Shown one piece after another: positions 19,757-27,789 of a stretch of 64,000 nucleotides of DNA. The notes under the pieces were generated by a model. It did not search any database and was not told the origin of the DNA. It worked only from the letters and a program-made list of their open reading frames with translations. Source of the stretch: Nonomuraea cavernae (GTDB taxonomy: Bacteria; Actinomycetota; Actinomycetes; Streptosporangiales; Streptosporangiaceae); NCBI RefSeq assembly GCF_014646355.1, contig NZ_BMNH01000001.1:648675-712674 (forward strand), given 5' to 3'. Position numbers and translations under genes: made by a program. Position 1 is the first letter of the stretch. The number at the start of each line of letters is the position of its first letter.

Positions 19757-19846
19757 TGGCGGTGGTGGTGGGATTTGAACCCACGGATGAGTTGCCCCAT
19801 CACACGCTTTCGAGGCGTGCGCCCTCGGCCACTAGGCGACACCACC
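19757..19846 (-). tRNA. tRNA-Ser (anticodon CGA)
   Basis: 90 nt including an encoded CCA (plus-strand TGG at 19757-19759). Minus-strand acceptor GGTGGTG pairs with CACCACC (19761-19767), and the T stem GTGGG/CCCAC encloses TTCAAAT. The anticodon loop reads CTCGAAA, giving CGA. The long variable arm GTGATGGGGCAACTCATC is of serine type. It decodes UCG. Confidence 0.95.
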
Positions 19847-19856
19847 GCCGACGAGC

Positions 19857-20312
19857 TTACCGGATCCGCCGAGTGCCGAAGAACTCCTTAAGCACTGCGG
19901 AGCACTCCTCGCCCAGAACGCCCATCACGACCTCGGGCCGATGGTTGAGCCGGCGGTCGCGGACGACGTCCCAGAGCGAGCCCACGGCGCCGCCCTTCTC
20001 GTCGATCGCTCCGTAGACGATCCGATCGACCCTGGCCAGTACGGCGGCGCCGGCGCACATCGTGCAGGGCTCCAGCGTCACCACGAGCGTGCAGCCGTCG
20101 AGGCGCCACTGCCCGCGCAGCCGGGCGGCCTGCCTGAGCGCGAGCATCTCGGCGTGCGCGGTGGGATCGGCAGCGGACTCGCGGTCGTTGCCCGCGGCCG
20201 CCAGCACCTCGCCGAGCGGCCCGAGCACCACGGCCCCGACGGGCACCTCGCCACGGGCGCCGGCGGCGACGGCCTCGGCCAGGGCCAGGCGCATCGCCTC
20301 GGCGTGGGTCAC
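19857..20312 (-). CDS. tadA: tRNA-specific adenosine deaminase (A34 to I34)
   Basis: 151 residues. It deaminates the wobble adenosine of tRNA-Arg(ACG). The zinc-cytidine-deaminase motifs are both present: HAEMLALRQA (His ligand and proton-shuttling Glu) and PCTMCAGA (two Cys ligands). GTG 20312 overlaps the stop of the upstream TadA-associated protein gene by 4 nt, so the two are translationally coupled. Its length and motifs are normal. Confidence 0.95.
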   Translation of the reverse strand: MTHAEAMRLALAEAVAAGARGEVPVGAVVLGPLGEVLAAAGNDRESAADPTAHAEMLALRQAARLRGQWRLDGCTLVVTLEPCTMCAGAAVLARVDRIVYGAIDEKGGAVGSLWDVVRDRRLNHRPEVVMGVLGEECSAVLKEFFGTRRIR

Positions 20313-20785
20313 CGCAGCCGGTCGAGCTCGTCGGCGAACGACAGCCGCTCGGCGATCACCGAGAGGATGTCGGCCGGGAGCACGCCTTCCTCCATGCTCA
20401 GCTCCAGCAGCTCCTCGGAGCTCACGCCGAGGTCGCTGAGCAGCTCGAAGTCGCCCGCCGGTCGTACGCCGAGCCCGTTGCCCTCCTTGTCGGGCACGAC
20501 GCCGGCGAACTCGGCGAACAGCTCGCCCAGGCTCTCGGGCTGGATCGCGTGCACGTCGGAGAGGAACACCCGCGGCTCCTCCTCACCGAGGTAGCGGACG
20601 ATGGCGAACCACTCGTCCTCGACCTCGACGCAGAGCAGCGCCAGCTCGTCACCGGCCAGGCCCAGCGCCTCGGTCACGGCGTCGCCGAAGTCGTCGACGA
20701 TCTCGGACTCGCTCAGGTCGATCTCGGCGCCGCTCCAGCCGTCCGAGGTCCTGACGAAAGCCGCAGAGAAGGTGTTCGCCGCCAT
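20309..20785 (-). CDS. TadA-associated protein, copy 1
   Basis: 158 residues, very acidic, with no membrane segment. It belongs to the actinobacterial family named only by its position next to tadA; the function is unknown. The C-terminal third, PAGDFELLSDLGVSSEELLEL...LPADILSVIAERLSFADEL, closely resembles the end of the next gene upstream (20804-21313), so the two are paralogs in tandem. It is coupled to tadA by a GTGA overlap. A role as a partner or stabiliser of TadA is a reasonable guess only. Confidence 0.8.
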   Translation of the reverse strand: MAANTFSAAFVRTSDGWSGAEIDLSESEIVDDFGDAVTEALGLAGDELALLCVEVEDEWFAIVRYLGEEEPRVFLSDVHAIQPESLGELFAEFAGVVPDKEGNGLGVRPAGDFELLSDLGVSSEELLELSMEEGVLPADILSVIAERLSFADELDRLR

Positions 20786-20803
20786 TGTCCTAGCTCCAGA
20801 GGG

Positions 20804-21313
20804 TCAGCCGAAGACCGATTCGATCGCACGTTCGAAAGGCTCGGAGAAGCCGAGCCGTGCGGCGATGCTGGACAACATGTCCTCGGGGAGCAGGTCGATG
20901 TCGCCGGACAGGATGCCCAGCTCCATCTCGTCGAGCCCGAGGTCGGCGAAGATGGACAGGTCGCCCGCGGGCAGAGCCGTCTCCTCGTCCTGCAGGATCT
21001 CGTCGAGCTCGTCCTCGTCCGGGATGGGGATGTCGAGGTATTCGAGGACCTGTTCGGCCAGCGGATAGTCCCAGGACGCGGAGATGTCCGACAGGAAGAC
21101 ATCGACGCGATCCGGCAGAACACGCAGCGCCACGAAGAACTCATCCCCCACCGCGACCAGGCCAATCGTGCCACTCTCACTCGGCTGCTGGCGCAGGGCC
21201 TTGATCAGCCCTCTGAGGTCGGACGTGAGCGCGATGGGCAGCAGCTCGGCTTCCCAGCGCTCGTCTTCGCGATAGACCACGATGGCGAAGTCGAGCGCAT
21301 CTTCTTCTGTCAT
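20804..21313 (-). CDS. TadA-associated protein, copy 2 (paralog of copy 1)
   Basis: 169 residues from ATG 21313; a GTG at 21325 (MGWTM) is an alternative, and neither start has a strong ribosome-binding site. It is highly acidic. It shares with copy 1 the central VFLSD motif and the C-terminal pattern [21 protein letters not shown]...[19 protein letters not shown], with divergent N-termini. It begins a three-gene run ending in tadA, and only 18 bp separate it from copy 1. It is transcribed divergently from upp. Function is unknown. Confidence 0.78.
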   Translation of the reverse strand: MTEEDALDFAIVVYREDERWEAELLPIALTSDLRGLIKALRQQPSESGTIGLVAVGDEFFVALRVLPDRVDVFLSDISASWDYPLAEQVLEYLDIPIPDEDELDEILQDEETALPAGDLSIFADLGLDEMELGILSGDIDLLPEDMLSSIAARLGFSEPFERAIESVFG

Positions 21314-21455
21314 CGTCCACCCCACCCGACGTGGCCTCTACGGCCTCCAATCGTTCCAGACCCGAACAGCCGCCGTGTGCCTCTCCGACCAAATTGTGAT
21401 CAAATCCGAAGACGCGACGTGCCGGTTCGTTCCACACAAGATAGCGTTGCCCGAT

Positions 21456-22094
21456 ATGGAAACCCTCGTCGTCGACCATCCGCTCGTGGCCCACAAGCTC
21501 ACCACGCTGCGTGATGTCCGCACCGACTCGCCGACGTTCCGCCGGCTCGCCGACGAGCTGGTGACGCTGCTGGCGTACGAAGCCACCCGTGATGTCCGGG
21601 TGGCGGATGTCACGGTCCAGACGCCGGTCGCCCCCGCTCACGGTGTGCGGATGGCCAAGCCGTACCCCCTGGTGGTGCCCATCCTGCGCGCCGGGCTCGG
21701 CATGCTCGACGGCATGACCCGGCTGCTGCCCACCGCGGAGGTGGGCTTCCTCGGCATGATCCGCGACGAGGAGACGCTGCTGGCCGAGACGTACGCGACC
21801 CGGCTGCCCGACGACCTGTCGGGGCGGCAGTGCTACGTGCTCGACCCGATGCTGGCCACGGGCGGCACCCTGGCGGCGGCCGTGCAGTTCCTCTTCGACC
21901 GGGGCGCCGTCGACGTCACCGCCATCTGCCTGCTCGCCGCCCCTGAGGGGCTCGCCTACATGGACAAGGTCTTCGCCAACTCCGGACGGCCGATCCGCCT
22001 GGTCACCGCGGCGGTCGACGATCAGCTGAACGACAGCGGCTACATCGTGCCGGGCCTCGGCGACGCCGGCGACCGGCTCTACGGGGTCGTCTGA
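21456..22094 (+). CDS. upp: Uracil phosphoribosyltransferase
   Basis: 212 residues from ATG 21456. It makes UMP from uracil and PRPP in pyrimidine salvage. The N-terminus [20 protein letters not shown] and the PRPP-binding loop [17 protein letters not shown] are characteristic, as is the C-terminal uracil-binding region [16 protein letters not shown]. An open frame continues upstream to 21282, but the family start clearly lies at 21456. Divergent from the TadA-associated genes with a 142-bp shared region. Confidence 0.96.
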   Translation: METLVVDHPLVAHKLTTLRDVRTDSPTFRRLADELVTLLAYEATRDVRVADVTVQTPVAPAHGVRMAKPYPLVVPILRAGLGMLDGMTRLLPTAEVGFLGMIRDEETLLAETYATRLPDDLSGRQCYVLDPMLATGGTLAAAVQFLFDRGAVDVTAICLLAAPEGLAYMDKVFANSGRPIRLVTAAVDDQLNDSGYIVPGLGDAGDRLYGVV

Positions 22095-22234
22095 GAAAGC
22101 ACTCCCTTTGGTCACGCGCAGTGGTCGCTTCGTTACATAATGCTGTTGCGGGGGTACGAAGAGCCAGGAAGGCAGCTTCCGCACGGGGCGCGAGGGGGCG
22201 CAATGAGTGATTTTCCGGTTGCGAGGGTGTCGTC

Positions 22235-22459
22235 GTGAGCGATCACACCCATCCGGACCCGACACCGTATACGGACGTCGAGACGGCTCTTCGTGGTGAG
22301 TTCGCCGGCGTCCACTCCGCGACCACCGTAACGCGTTGCGTCGAGGCGGCGCACTACGGCGCGCTGGAAGTGACGGGCTATGCCCATCCCAGCCTGGTCG
22401 AGCGGATCGCGCGCAAGCACCTTCATGTCCTCGCGCTCGTCGCTAGCGAGCGCGGCTAG
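22235..22459 (+). CDS. Small three-helix-bundle type protein (DUF3562-like)
   Basis: 74 residues from GTG 22235 with GAGGG upstream. The sequence shows short amphipathic helices: YTDVETALRGEFAGVHSATT, then VTRCVEAAHYGALEVTGY and SLVERIARKHLHVLA. I recognise this pattern from small actinobacterial proteins annotated with a three-helix bundle dimerisation domain; the role is unknown. It stands alone between upp and the small coupled gene at 22556. Moderately confident that it is coding. Confidence 0.6.
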   Translation: MSDHTHPDPTPYTDVETALRGEFAGVHSATTVTRCVEAAHYGALEVTGYAHPSLVERIARKHLHVLALVASERG

Positions 22460-22555
22460 CAAGATCACAACTAACCCGCAAAGTTACCTTTACCCCGGCA
22501 CCTCGGTGGGTAATGTATAGAGCGGGTGTAGTGGGTAAGTGGTACGGAGGCGACA

Positions 22556-22714
22556 GTGCAGGTCAAAAAGGTCCTGACATACGGTGGTGTCGGGTTTCTG
22601 GCGTACTACCTCTTCGCACGCCCCAACGACGCCGCTGACGCGGTCCGGGGGGCGTTCGACACCGTGGTCAACGCGGCCGACTCGCTGGCCCAATTTGTGA
22701 ACAATCTCGCATGA
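22556..22714 (+). CDS. Short protein (52 aa) coupled to the PH-domain gene
   Basis: A GTG at 22556 preceded by GGAGG at 6 nt opens a 52-residue frame ending TGA at 22712-22714. Its last bases overlap the ATG of the next gene as ATGA. The protein begins MQVKKVLTYGGVGFLAYYLF, one probable membrane segment or amphipathic helix, then a short Asp/Ala-rich tail ADAVRGAFDTVVNAADSLAQ. The ribosome-binding site and coupling are the main evidence that it is real. No family is recognised. Confidence 0.7.
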   Translation: MQVKKVLTYGGVGFLAYYLFARPNDAADAVRGAFDTVVNAADSLAQFVNNLA

Positions 22715-23241
22715 GACTTGTGACCCACGGGGACTCCGCCCCGTCATCGGTCAACCGCTACCTACTCCCCGACGAACAACAGGTCATCATGGTGCGGCGC
22801 CACCCGGCCGTGCTACTCCGTCCGGTCGCCGAGGTCTTCGGCGGCCTGATCATCGCCGGCCTCCTCAGCAAGGTCTTCGGCGACTCGGGGGGCGGCACGG
22901 CCCTCGTCGTCGTCTGGTGGCTCTGGCTGCTCCTGCTGATCCGCTTCGTGTGGAAGGTCGCGGAGTGGTCGGTCGACTACTTCGTAGTGACCTCCAAGCG
23001 CATGCTCCTGACCACGGGCCTGATCACGCGCAAGGTCGCGATGATGCCCCTGCAGAAGGTCACCGACATGAGCTTCAAGCGCTCCTTGATGGGGCGCATG
23101 CTCGGCTACGGCGAGTTCATCCTCGAATCCGCCGGTCAGGATCAGGCCCTGTCCAACGTCGAGTACATCCCGTATCCTGAGACGCTTTACCTTGAGGTCT
23201 GTCAGATGCTCTTCCCCAGCAAGGACAGTGGTGACGATTAA
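22711..23241 (+). CDS. Bacterial PH-domain (DUF304) membrane protein
   Basis: 176 residues. The N-terminal PDEQQVIMVRRHPAVLLRPV is followed by a hairpin of two membrane segments (FGGLIIAGLLSKVFG and ALVVVWWLWLLLLIRFVW). Then comes a bPH2-type domain with YFVVTSKRMLLTTGLITRKVAMMPLQKVTDM and LGYGEFILESAGQDQAL. Such proteins are common in actinobacteria; a structural or lipid-linked role is suspected but unproven. Translation is coupled to the 52-residue gene upstream. Confidence 0.9.
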   Translation: MRLVTHGDSAPSSVNRYLLPDEQQVIMVRRHPAVLLRPVAEVFGGLIIAGLLSKVFGDSGGGTALVVVWWLWLLLLIRFVWKVAEWSVDYFVVTSKRMLLTTGLITRKVAMMPLQKVTDMSFKRSLMGRMLGYGEFILESAGQDQALSNVEYIPYPETLYLEVCQMLFPSKDSGDD

Positions 23242-23337
23242 CCCTTAGCTGGGGAATTCTTCACCTGGGGATACCCGATTCGGCTACTTCATGCAATCAT
23301 TGCGGAGTGTTGACCCTTCCCCGCCTTGAGAGATGAG

Positions 23338-24681
23338 ATGCCGAGTCAGGGAACCATCGGTGACCGCGTCCGCGGACTGCGGCTGAACAGGCGGATGTCC
23401 CAAGCCCAGCTGGCCGGACCCGACCTGTCTGACAGTTATGTCTCGCTCATCGAGTCGGGTAAGCGCACTCCGACTCCGGTTGTAGCCCGACTCCTGGCCG
23501 AGCGCCTGGGGTGCACCACCGAGTTCCTCCTGCACGGGATCGAGCCTCGGCAGCGCATCGACACCGAGCTCGGTCTTCGCCACGCCGAGCTGGAGCTCCA
23601 GCATGGCGATCCGGCCGTGGCCGCCGAACGCTTCACCGAGATCGTGAAGGTCGCCGACGAGGAAAACGCGATGCTGACCGCGCACGCCCGCTTCGGCAGG
23701 GCGCGGGCGCTGGAGGCACAGGGCCGGCTCGGCCAGGCGGTGGAGGCCTTCGAGCGACTGCGCCGAGAGGCGGCGGCCCACCCCGAGCGACTCGCCGACC
23801 TGCCACTCGCCGTCGCGCTGAGCCGCTGCTACCAGCGGGCCGGCGACCGGCTACGCGCCCGAGACCTCGCGGCCCACGCCCTTGAGCAGGCCATGCGCCT
23901 TGAGATCGCACAGGGCGAGATCGCCGTCGACCTGGCCGCCACGATCGTCGAGGCGCGAGGCGAGCTCGACACCGCCTCCCCCGAGCTCACCTTCGTCAAG
24001 CGCGTGCTCGACATCGCCGGCGTGCCTGACGTTGTGGACCGTTCCGGAGAGATCCAGGCACTGTGGCAGGCGAGTGCCGCCGCGGCCGCCGGTGACGACT
24101 CCGCGCTGGCCGTACGCCTGGCCGACGACGCCATCACCGCAGGCCGCCAGGACCGGCTGGCGCTCCAGCTGGCCAGGATCGCCATGCACTGGGCCAGGCT
24201 GGCCACGACGCCCGTCGAGGAGGCCGAGCGCCTGGTTGGCGCGGCGGCCCGTGCCTTCGCGTCCACCCCGGCCACCGCGCACGAGCACGGTGAGACCCTC
24301 ATCGCGCACGCGAGGGTCAGGTTGCGGGCCGGTGACGCCGGTCGGGCCGGCGAGGTCGCGACGGCGGCGCTCGATCTGCTCGGTGACGCTCGCGGGACCG
24401 CTCCGGCCGAGGCGCACCTGGTGCTCGCCACCGTCGCCCTCGATCTCGACAGTGAGGCCACCAAGCACCTGAGCAGCGCTCGCGTGCTGCTCGACGGGCT
24501 CAACCGGCCGGTGTTCGGCTCCGACCGGCAGGTCGCTCGCTGCTGGCGCGAGCTGGGCGACCTGTACGGCAGGGTCGGTGACCCGGCACAGCAGACCGGC
24601 GCGTATCGTAAAGCCCTCGAAGCCGCCGGAGTGCGTTCCGCACTGGCAGGCCTTACGGTCGACGCCTCTGTATCTCGCTGA
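23338..24681 (+). CDS. XRE-family regulator with TPR-like repeats
   Basis: 447 residues from ATG 23338 with a purine-rich region upstream; ATG 23326 is an alternative. The N-terminal helix-turn-helix reads IGDRVRGLRLNRRMSQAQLA and SDSYVSLIESGKRTPTPVV. The rest is an array of helical repeats (for example AERFTEIVKVADEENAMLTAHARFG-like helices) of TPR type, and ends with YGRVGDPAQQTGAYRKALEAAG. Similar architectures control development or quorum-type responses in actinomycetes. No cognate peptide gene is seen next to it, so its ligand is unknown. Confidence 0.85.
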   Translation: MPSQGTIGDRVRGLRLNRRMSQAQLAGPDLSDSYVSLIESGKRTPTPVVARLLAERLGCTTEFLLHGIEPRQRIDTELGLRHAELELQHGDPAVAAERFTEIVKVADEENAMLTAHARFGRARALEAQGRLGQAVEAFERLRREAAAHPERLADLPLAVALSRCYQRAGDRLRARDLAAHALEQAMRLEIAQGEIAVDLAATIVEARGELDTASPELTFVKRVLDIAGVPDVVDRSGEIQALWQASAAAAAGDDSALAVRLADDAITAGRQDRLALQLARIAMHWARLATTPVEEAERLVGAAARAFASTPATAHEHGETLIAHARVRLRAGDAGRAGEVATAALDLLGDARGTAPAEAHLVLATVALDLDSEATKHLSSARVLLDGLNRPVFGSDRQVARCWRELGDLYGRVGDPAQQTGAYRKALEAAGVRSALAGLTVDASVSR

Positions 24682-24715
24682 CCGCGCAGTCCTCCGGGGG
24701 CTCCAGATTTGTGGT

Positions 24716-24740
24716 GCCCCAGTCTGGAATACACTGGGGC
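24716..24740 (+). terminator. Possible terminator hairpin between XRE and GntR genes
   Basis: GCCCCAGT (24716-24723) and ACTGGGGC (24733-24740), perfect 8-bp arms with a 9-nt loop, located 35 bp after the XRE stop. It could equally be a regulatory site for the GntR gene. Confidence 0.4.
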
Positions 24741-24755
24741 TTACCAGTCATTGAC

Positions 24756-24766
24756 TCATCGGATGA
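24756..24766. promoter_or_regulatory. Candidate GntR operator
   Basis: TCATC-G-GATGA, an 11-bp perfect palindrome 28 bp before the GntR start codon. GntR/FadR proteins bind short palindromes close to their own promoter. Binding is inferred from position and symmetry only. Confidence 0.35.
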
Positions 24767-24793
24767 TTGGTTTTCCCCCGGAGGAGGCGGACT

Positions 24794-25465
24794 GTGAGTC
24801 TGCGTACGGCGCAGCGGGCTTCGCTCGTCGACCAGGTGATCGATCAGCTCAAGGAGCAGATCGTCTCAGGGTCATGGCAGATGAACGGCAAGATCCCAAC
24901 CGAGACCGTGCTCGCCGAGCAGCTAGGAGTGGGACGCAACACCGTTCGCGAGGCCGTGCGCGCGCTCACCCATGCCGGGCTGCTCGAGTGCCGCCAAGGC
25001 GACGGCACCTACGTCCGTGCGACCAGCGAGCTTTCCGGCGCCATGCTCCGGCGGCTGCGGCAGGCCGAGCAGTTGGAGATTTTGGAGGTGCGACGCGCGC
25101 TCGAGATCGAGTCGGCGCGGCTCGCCGCCACCCGGCGCACCGACGAGGACATCCTGCGCATCGAGGCGGCCCTGGCCGAGCGCGACCGGGCCTGGGAGCT
25201 CGACGACGCCGACTACTTCGTGGAGGCCGACCTGGCCTTCCACATGTCCGTCGCGCACGCCACGCACAACCTGGTGCTCATCGACCTCTACGAGGACTTC
25301 TCGGCCGCGCTGCGGGCCAGCATCACGGCCGCGGGCACGTCGCTGAACAAGACCTACATCCCGCACGACGCCATCGCCCGTGCCATCGCGGCGGGTGACG
25401 CCAGTGCCGCCGAACGCGCCGGTCACGCCTGCATGGAGCACATTCTCATCGCCCTCACCGAGTGA
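24794..25465 (+). CDS. GntR/FadR-family transcriptional regulator (FCD domain)
   Basis: 223 residues from GTG 24794, with GGAGGAGG-like purines before it; upstream in-frame codons to 24767 look like leader. The winged helix shows SLVDQVIDQLKEQIVSGSW, IPTETVLAEQLGVGRNTVRE and GLLECRQGDGTYVRA. The C-terminal FCD domain has EILEVRRALEIESARLAA and metal-ligand candidates such as DLAFHMSVAHATHN. FCD proteins respond to small organic acids. Its targets are unknown because the next gene (MarR) starts 44 bp later and is itself a regulator. Confidence 0.9.
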   Translation: MSLRTAQRASLVDQVIDQLKEQIVSGSWQMNGKIPTETVLAEQLGVGRNTVREAVRALTHAGLLECRQGDGTYVRATSELSGAMLRRLRQAEQLEILEVRRALEIESARLAATRRTDEDILRIEAALAERDRAWELDDADYFVEADLAFHMSVAHATHNLVLIDLYEDFSAALRASITAAGTSLNKTYIPHDAIARAIAAGDASAAERAGHACMEHILIALTE

Positions 25466-25508
25466 CCGCGACGCTGACGTACGTTCCAGTGACTGATCGG
25501 GGGCGACG

Positions 25509-25994
25509 GTGCGCAGGAGCCGGCAGCAACAGGACGATCCCGATCTGGGCGTCCTGACCAGCCGTACGCTGTTCAGCCTGCAGCGCGAGCTCTTCGCCGC
25601 CATCGCCGAGCAGGGCCATCCGGAGCTCAGACCGCGTCACGGCGCGGTGCTGGCCTACCTCGACGAGGAGGGCAGCCGGGCCACCGACCTGGCCGCGCGG
25701 TCAGGGCAGCACAAGCAGGTCATCGGCACCCTCGTCGACGAGCTGGTCGAGCTGGGATACGTGGAGCGCCGGCCCGACCCCGCCGACCGGCGGGCCAAGC
25801 TGATCGTGCCCACCGCGAAGGGGCTGGACGAGATGGCCGTGTCGGACGCCGCCATGGCCGCCATCGAGGCCCGGCACGCCGAGGCCGTGGGCGCGAGGGC
25901 CTACGCGGAGTTCAAGCGGGTCTTCCGGCTGGTCGCCGAACGCCAGTCAGCCACGCTGGTCGCCCGGCGCGGGTCAGCCACCGAGCCGCAGTGA
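25509..25994 (+). CDS. MarR-family transcriptional regulator
   Basis: 161 residues from GTG 25509. The winged-helix core is clear: LRPRHGAVLAYLDEEGSRAT, DLAARSGQHKQVIGTLVDEL, and the wing ERRPDPADRRAKLIVPTAKG. It follows the GntR gene in the same direction. Its last 21 bp overlap the 3' end of the convergent sliding-clamp gene, an unusually deep tail-to-tail overlap that encodes the C-termini of both proteins. The ligand is unknown. Confidence 0.9.
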   Translation: MRRSRQQQDDPDLGVLTSRTLFSLQRELFAAIAEQGHPELRPRHGAVLAYLDEEGSRATDLAARSGQHKQVIGTLVDELVELGYVERRPDPADRRAKLIVPTAKGLDEMAVSDAAMAAIEARHAEAVGARAYAEFKRVFRLVAERQSATLVARRGSATEPQ

Positions 25995-27074
25995 CATCAC
26001 GAGATAGCGGAAGGCGGGCTCGCCGTCGCCCGGCACGTCCTGGATGAGGGCGGGCCTGGACGGCGACTCCATGTTGATGCGGGCCAGCTCACTCTCGATG
26101 CCGGTGAGGCCGTCGATCAGGAACTGCGACTGGAAGGCGATCTGGATGTCGTCGCCGCGCAGCTCGCAGTCGAGCACCTCGGTGCCGCGGCCGATGTCGC
26201 CGCCACCGGCCTGGATCGTCACCTGCCCCTGGGTGAACGAGAGCCGGATCGCGGTGTTGCGCTCGGCCACCAGCGCGACCCGCTTGATGGCCTCGACGAA
26301 CGGCCCCACCCGCACGTCGGCCCTGATCGACCAGTCGGAGGTCAGCCGGGTGCGGTAGTCGATGAACTGCTCGTCGAGCAGGCGGACGGTGGTGCTGCGC
26401 CCGACGCTCTCGAACCCGGCCACCCCGTCGCCCATCGCGATCTCCACCTCGCCACCGCGCAGTGACTTGGCCACCTCGACCAGCACGCGGGCGGGCACCA
26501 TGGCGGAGATGGCGAGGTCGGGCCTGGCCGGGCGCCAGGCGAACTCGCGGGCCGCGATGCGGTAGCGGTCGGTGGCGGCCATCGTCACCGTCTCGCCGTC
26601 GATGTCGACCCTGATGCCGGTGAGCATGGGCAGCGTGTCGTCGCGGCTGGACGCGGGCGCGACCTGGCCCACAGCCGAGGCGAACACCCCGCCGCCGATG
26701 GCCCCGATGCTCGGCGGCATCGTGGGCATGGTCGGGAAGTCCTCGACCGGCATCGTCACCAGCCCGAACTCGGCACTTCCGCAGGTCAGCACCGCCTCGG
26801 CGCCTTCGGTGAAGATCTCGACATCGTCGCCGGGAAGGCTGCGGCTGATCTCGGCCAGCAGCCGGCCGGGGATCAGCACGCCGCCGGGCTCGGACACCTC
26901 GGCCTCGATCCGGGCCTGTGCCGAGACGTCGTAGTCGAACGCGGACAGGCTCAGCTCCTCGCCGGCCTCCAACAGCAGCCCGGACAGCACCGGCATCACA
27001 GGGCGGCTGGGCAGAACCCTGGCGGCCCACGCCACCGCATCCGCCAGGACATCACGGTTAACCCGGATCTTCAC
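25974..27074 (-). CDS. dnaN: DNA polymerase III sliding clamp (beta subunit), isolated copy
   Basis: 366 residues from GTG 27074 with GAAAGGGG upstream. It begins MKIRVNRDVLADAVAWAARVLPSRP in the manner of beta clamps. Three similar modules can be followed, including LSAFDYDVSAQARIEAEV, VTMAATDRYRIAAREF and the C-terminal PGDGEPAFRYLVMSLRL. The canonical actinobacterial dnaN lies between dnaA and recF, and none of those genes is here, so this is probably an additional clamp. It follows a two-component system on the same strand by 64 nt. It could be the only dnaN if the usual cluster was broken up; the rest of the genome would tell. Confidence 0.88.
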   Translation of the reverse strand: MKIRVNRDVLADAVAWAARVLPSRPVMPVLSGLLLEAGEELSLSAFDYDVSAQARIEAEVSEPGGVLIPGRLLAEISRSLPGDDVEIFTEGAEAVLTCGSAEFGLVTMPVEDFPTMPTMPPSIGAIGGGVFASAVGQVAPASSRDDTLPMLTGIRVDIDGETVTMAATDRYRIAAREFAWRPARPDLAISAMVPARVLVEVAKSLRGGEVEIAMGDGVAGFESVGRSTTVRLLDEQFIDYRTRLTSDWSIRADVRVGPFVEAIKRVALVAERNTAIRLSFTQGQVTIQAGGGDIGRGTEVLDCELRGDDIQIAFQSQFLIDGLTGIESELARINMESPSRPALIQDVPGDGEPAFRYLVMSLRLGG

Positions 27075-27138
27075 CTGATCGCCCCTTTCGTCGCGCCTGA
27101 CTCCTACGAAGGTAGCGGGTCCGACCGACAAAGCCGCC

Positions 27139-27789
27139 CTAACGGCTGTTCAGATAGGCGAGGACGGCCAGCACACGCCGGTTGTCGTCGTCGGAGGGCG
27201 CGAGACCGAGCTTGGCGAAGATCCCGGCGGTGTGCTTGGCCACCGCGCTCTCGCTGAGATAGAGCCGCTGGGAGATCGCCGCGTTGGAACGCCCCTCGGC
27301 CATCGCCTCCAGCACCTCCCGCTCGCGTGGGGTGAGCGCAGCCAGGGGCTCGTGCCGGGCGTTGCTGGCCAGCAGCTTGGCGATGACCTCGGGGTCCATC
27401 GCGGTCCCGCCCTCGGCCACCCGGTGGACGGCGTCGATGAACTGCTCCGCGTTGAACACCCTGTCCTTCAGCAGGTAGCCGATCGCGCCCGAGCCGTCGG
27501 CCAGCAACTCGCGGGCGTAGAGCTGCTCGACGTGCTGGGACAGCACCAGGATCGGCAACCCCGGCAGCTGCGCGCGGGCCGCCAGCGCTGCCTGCAGGCC
27601 CTCGTCGGTGAACGTGGGCGGCAGGCGTACGTCCACGATCGAGACGTCGGGGCGGAGCTCGATCAGACCCTTGAGCAGCTCGGGCCCGCTCTCCACGGCG
27701 GCCACGACGGTGAAGCCATGGGCCTGCAGGAGGTGGACCAGGCCGTCTCTGAGCAGGTAGAGATCTTCGGCGATGAGTACGCGCTTCAC
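27139..27789 (-). CDS. NarL/FixJ-family response regulator
   Basis: 216 residues from GTG 27789, whose start overlaps the kinase stop as GTGA; an ATG at 27798 is an alternative. Receiver features: the acidic pair in VLIAEDLYLLRDG, the phosphoacceptor Asp in VSIVDVRLPPTFTDEG, and the Lys in GYLLKDRVFNAE. The LuxR helix-turn-helix is LTPREREVLEAMAEGRSNAA and SESAVAKHTAGIFAKLGL. It forms a two-component system with the upstream kinase and probably controls the divergent ABC-2 exporter. Confidence 0.94.
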   Translation of the reverse strand: MKRVLIAEDLYLLRDGLVHLLQAHGFTVVAAVESGPELLKGLIELRPDVSIVDVRLPPTFTDEGLQAALAARAQLPGLPILVLSQHVEQLYARELLADGSGAIGYLLKDRVFNAEQFIDAVHRVAEGGTAMDPEVIAKLLASNARHEPLAALTPREREVLEAMAEGRSNAAISQRLYLSESAVAKHTAGIFAKLGLAPSDDDNRRVLAVLAYLNSR

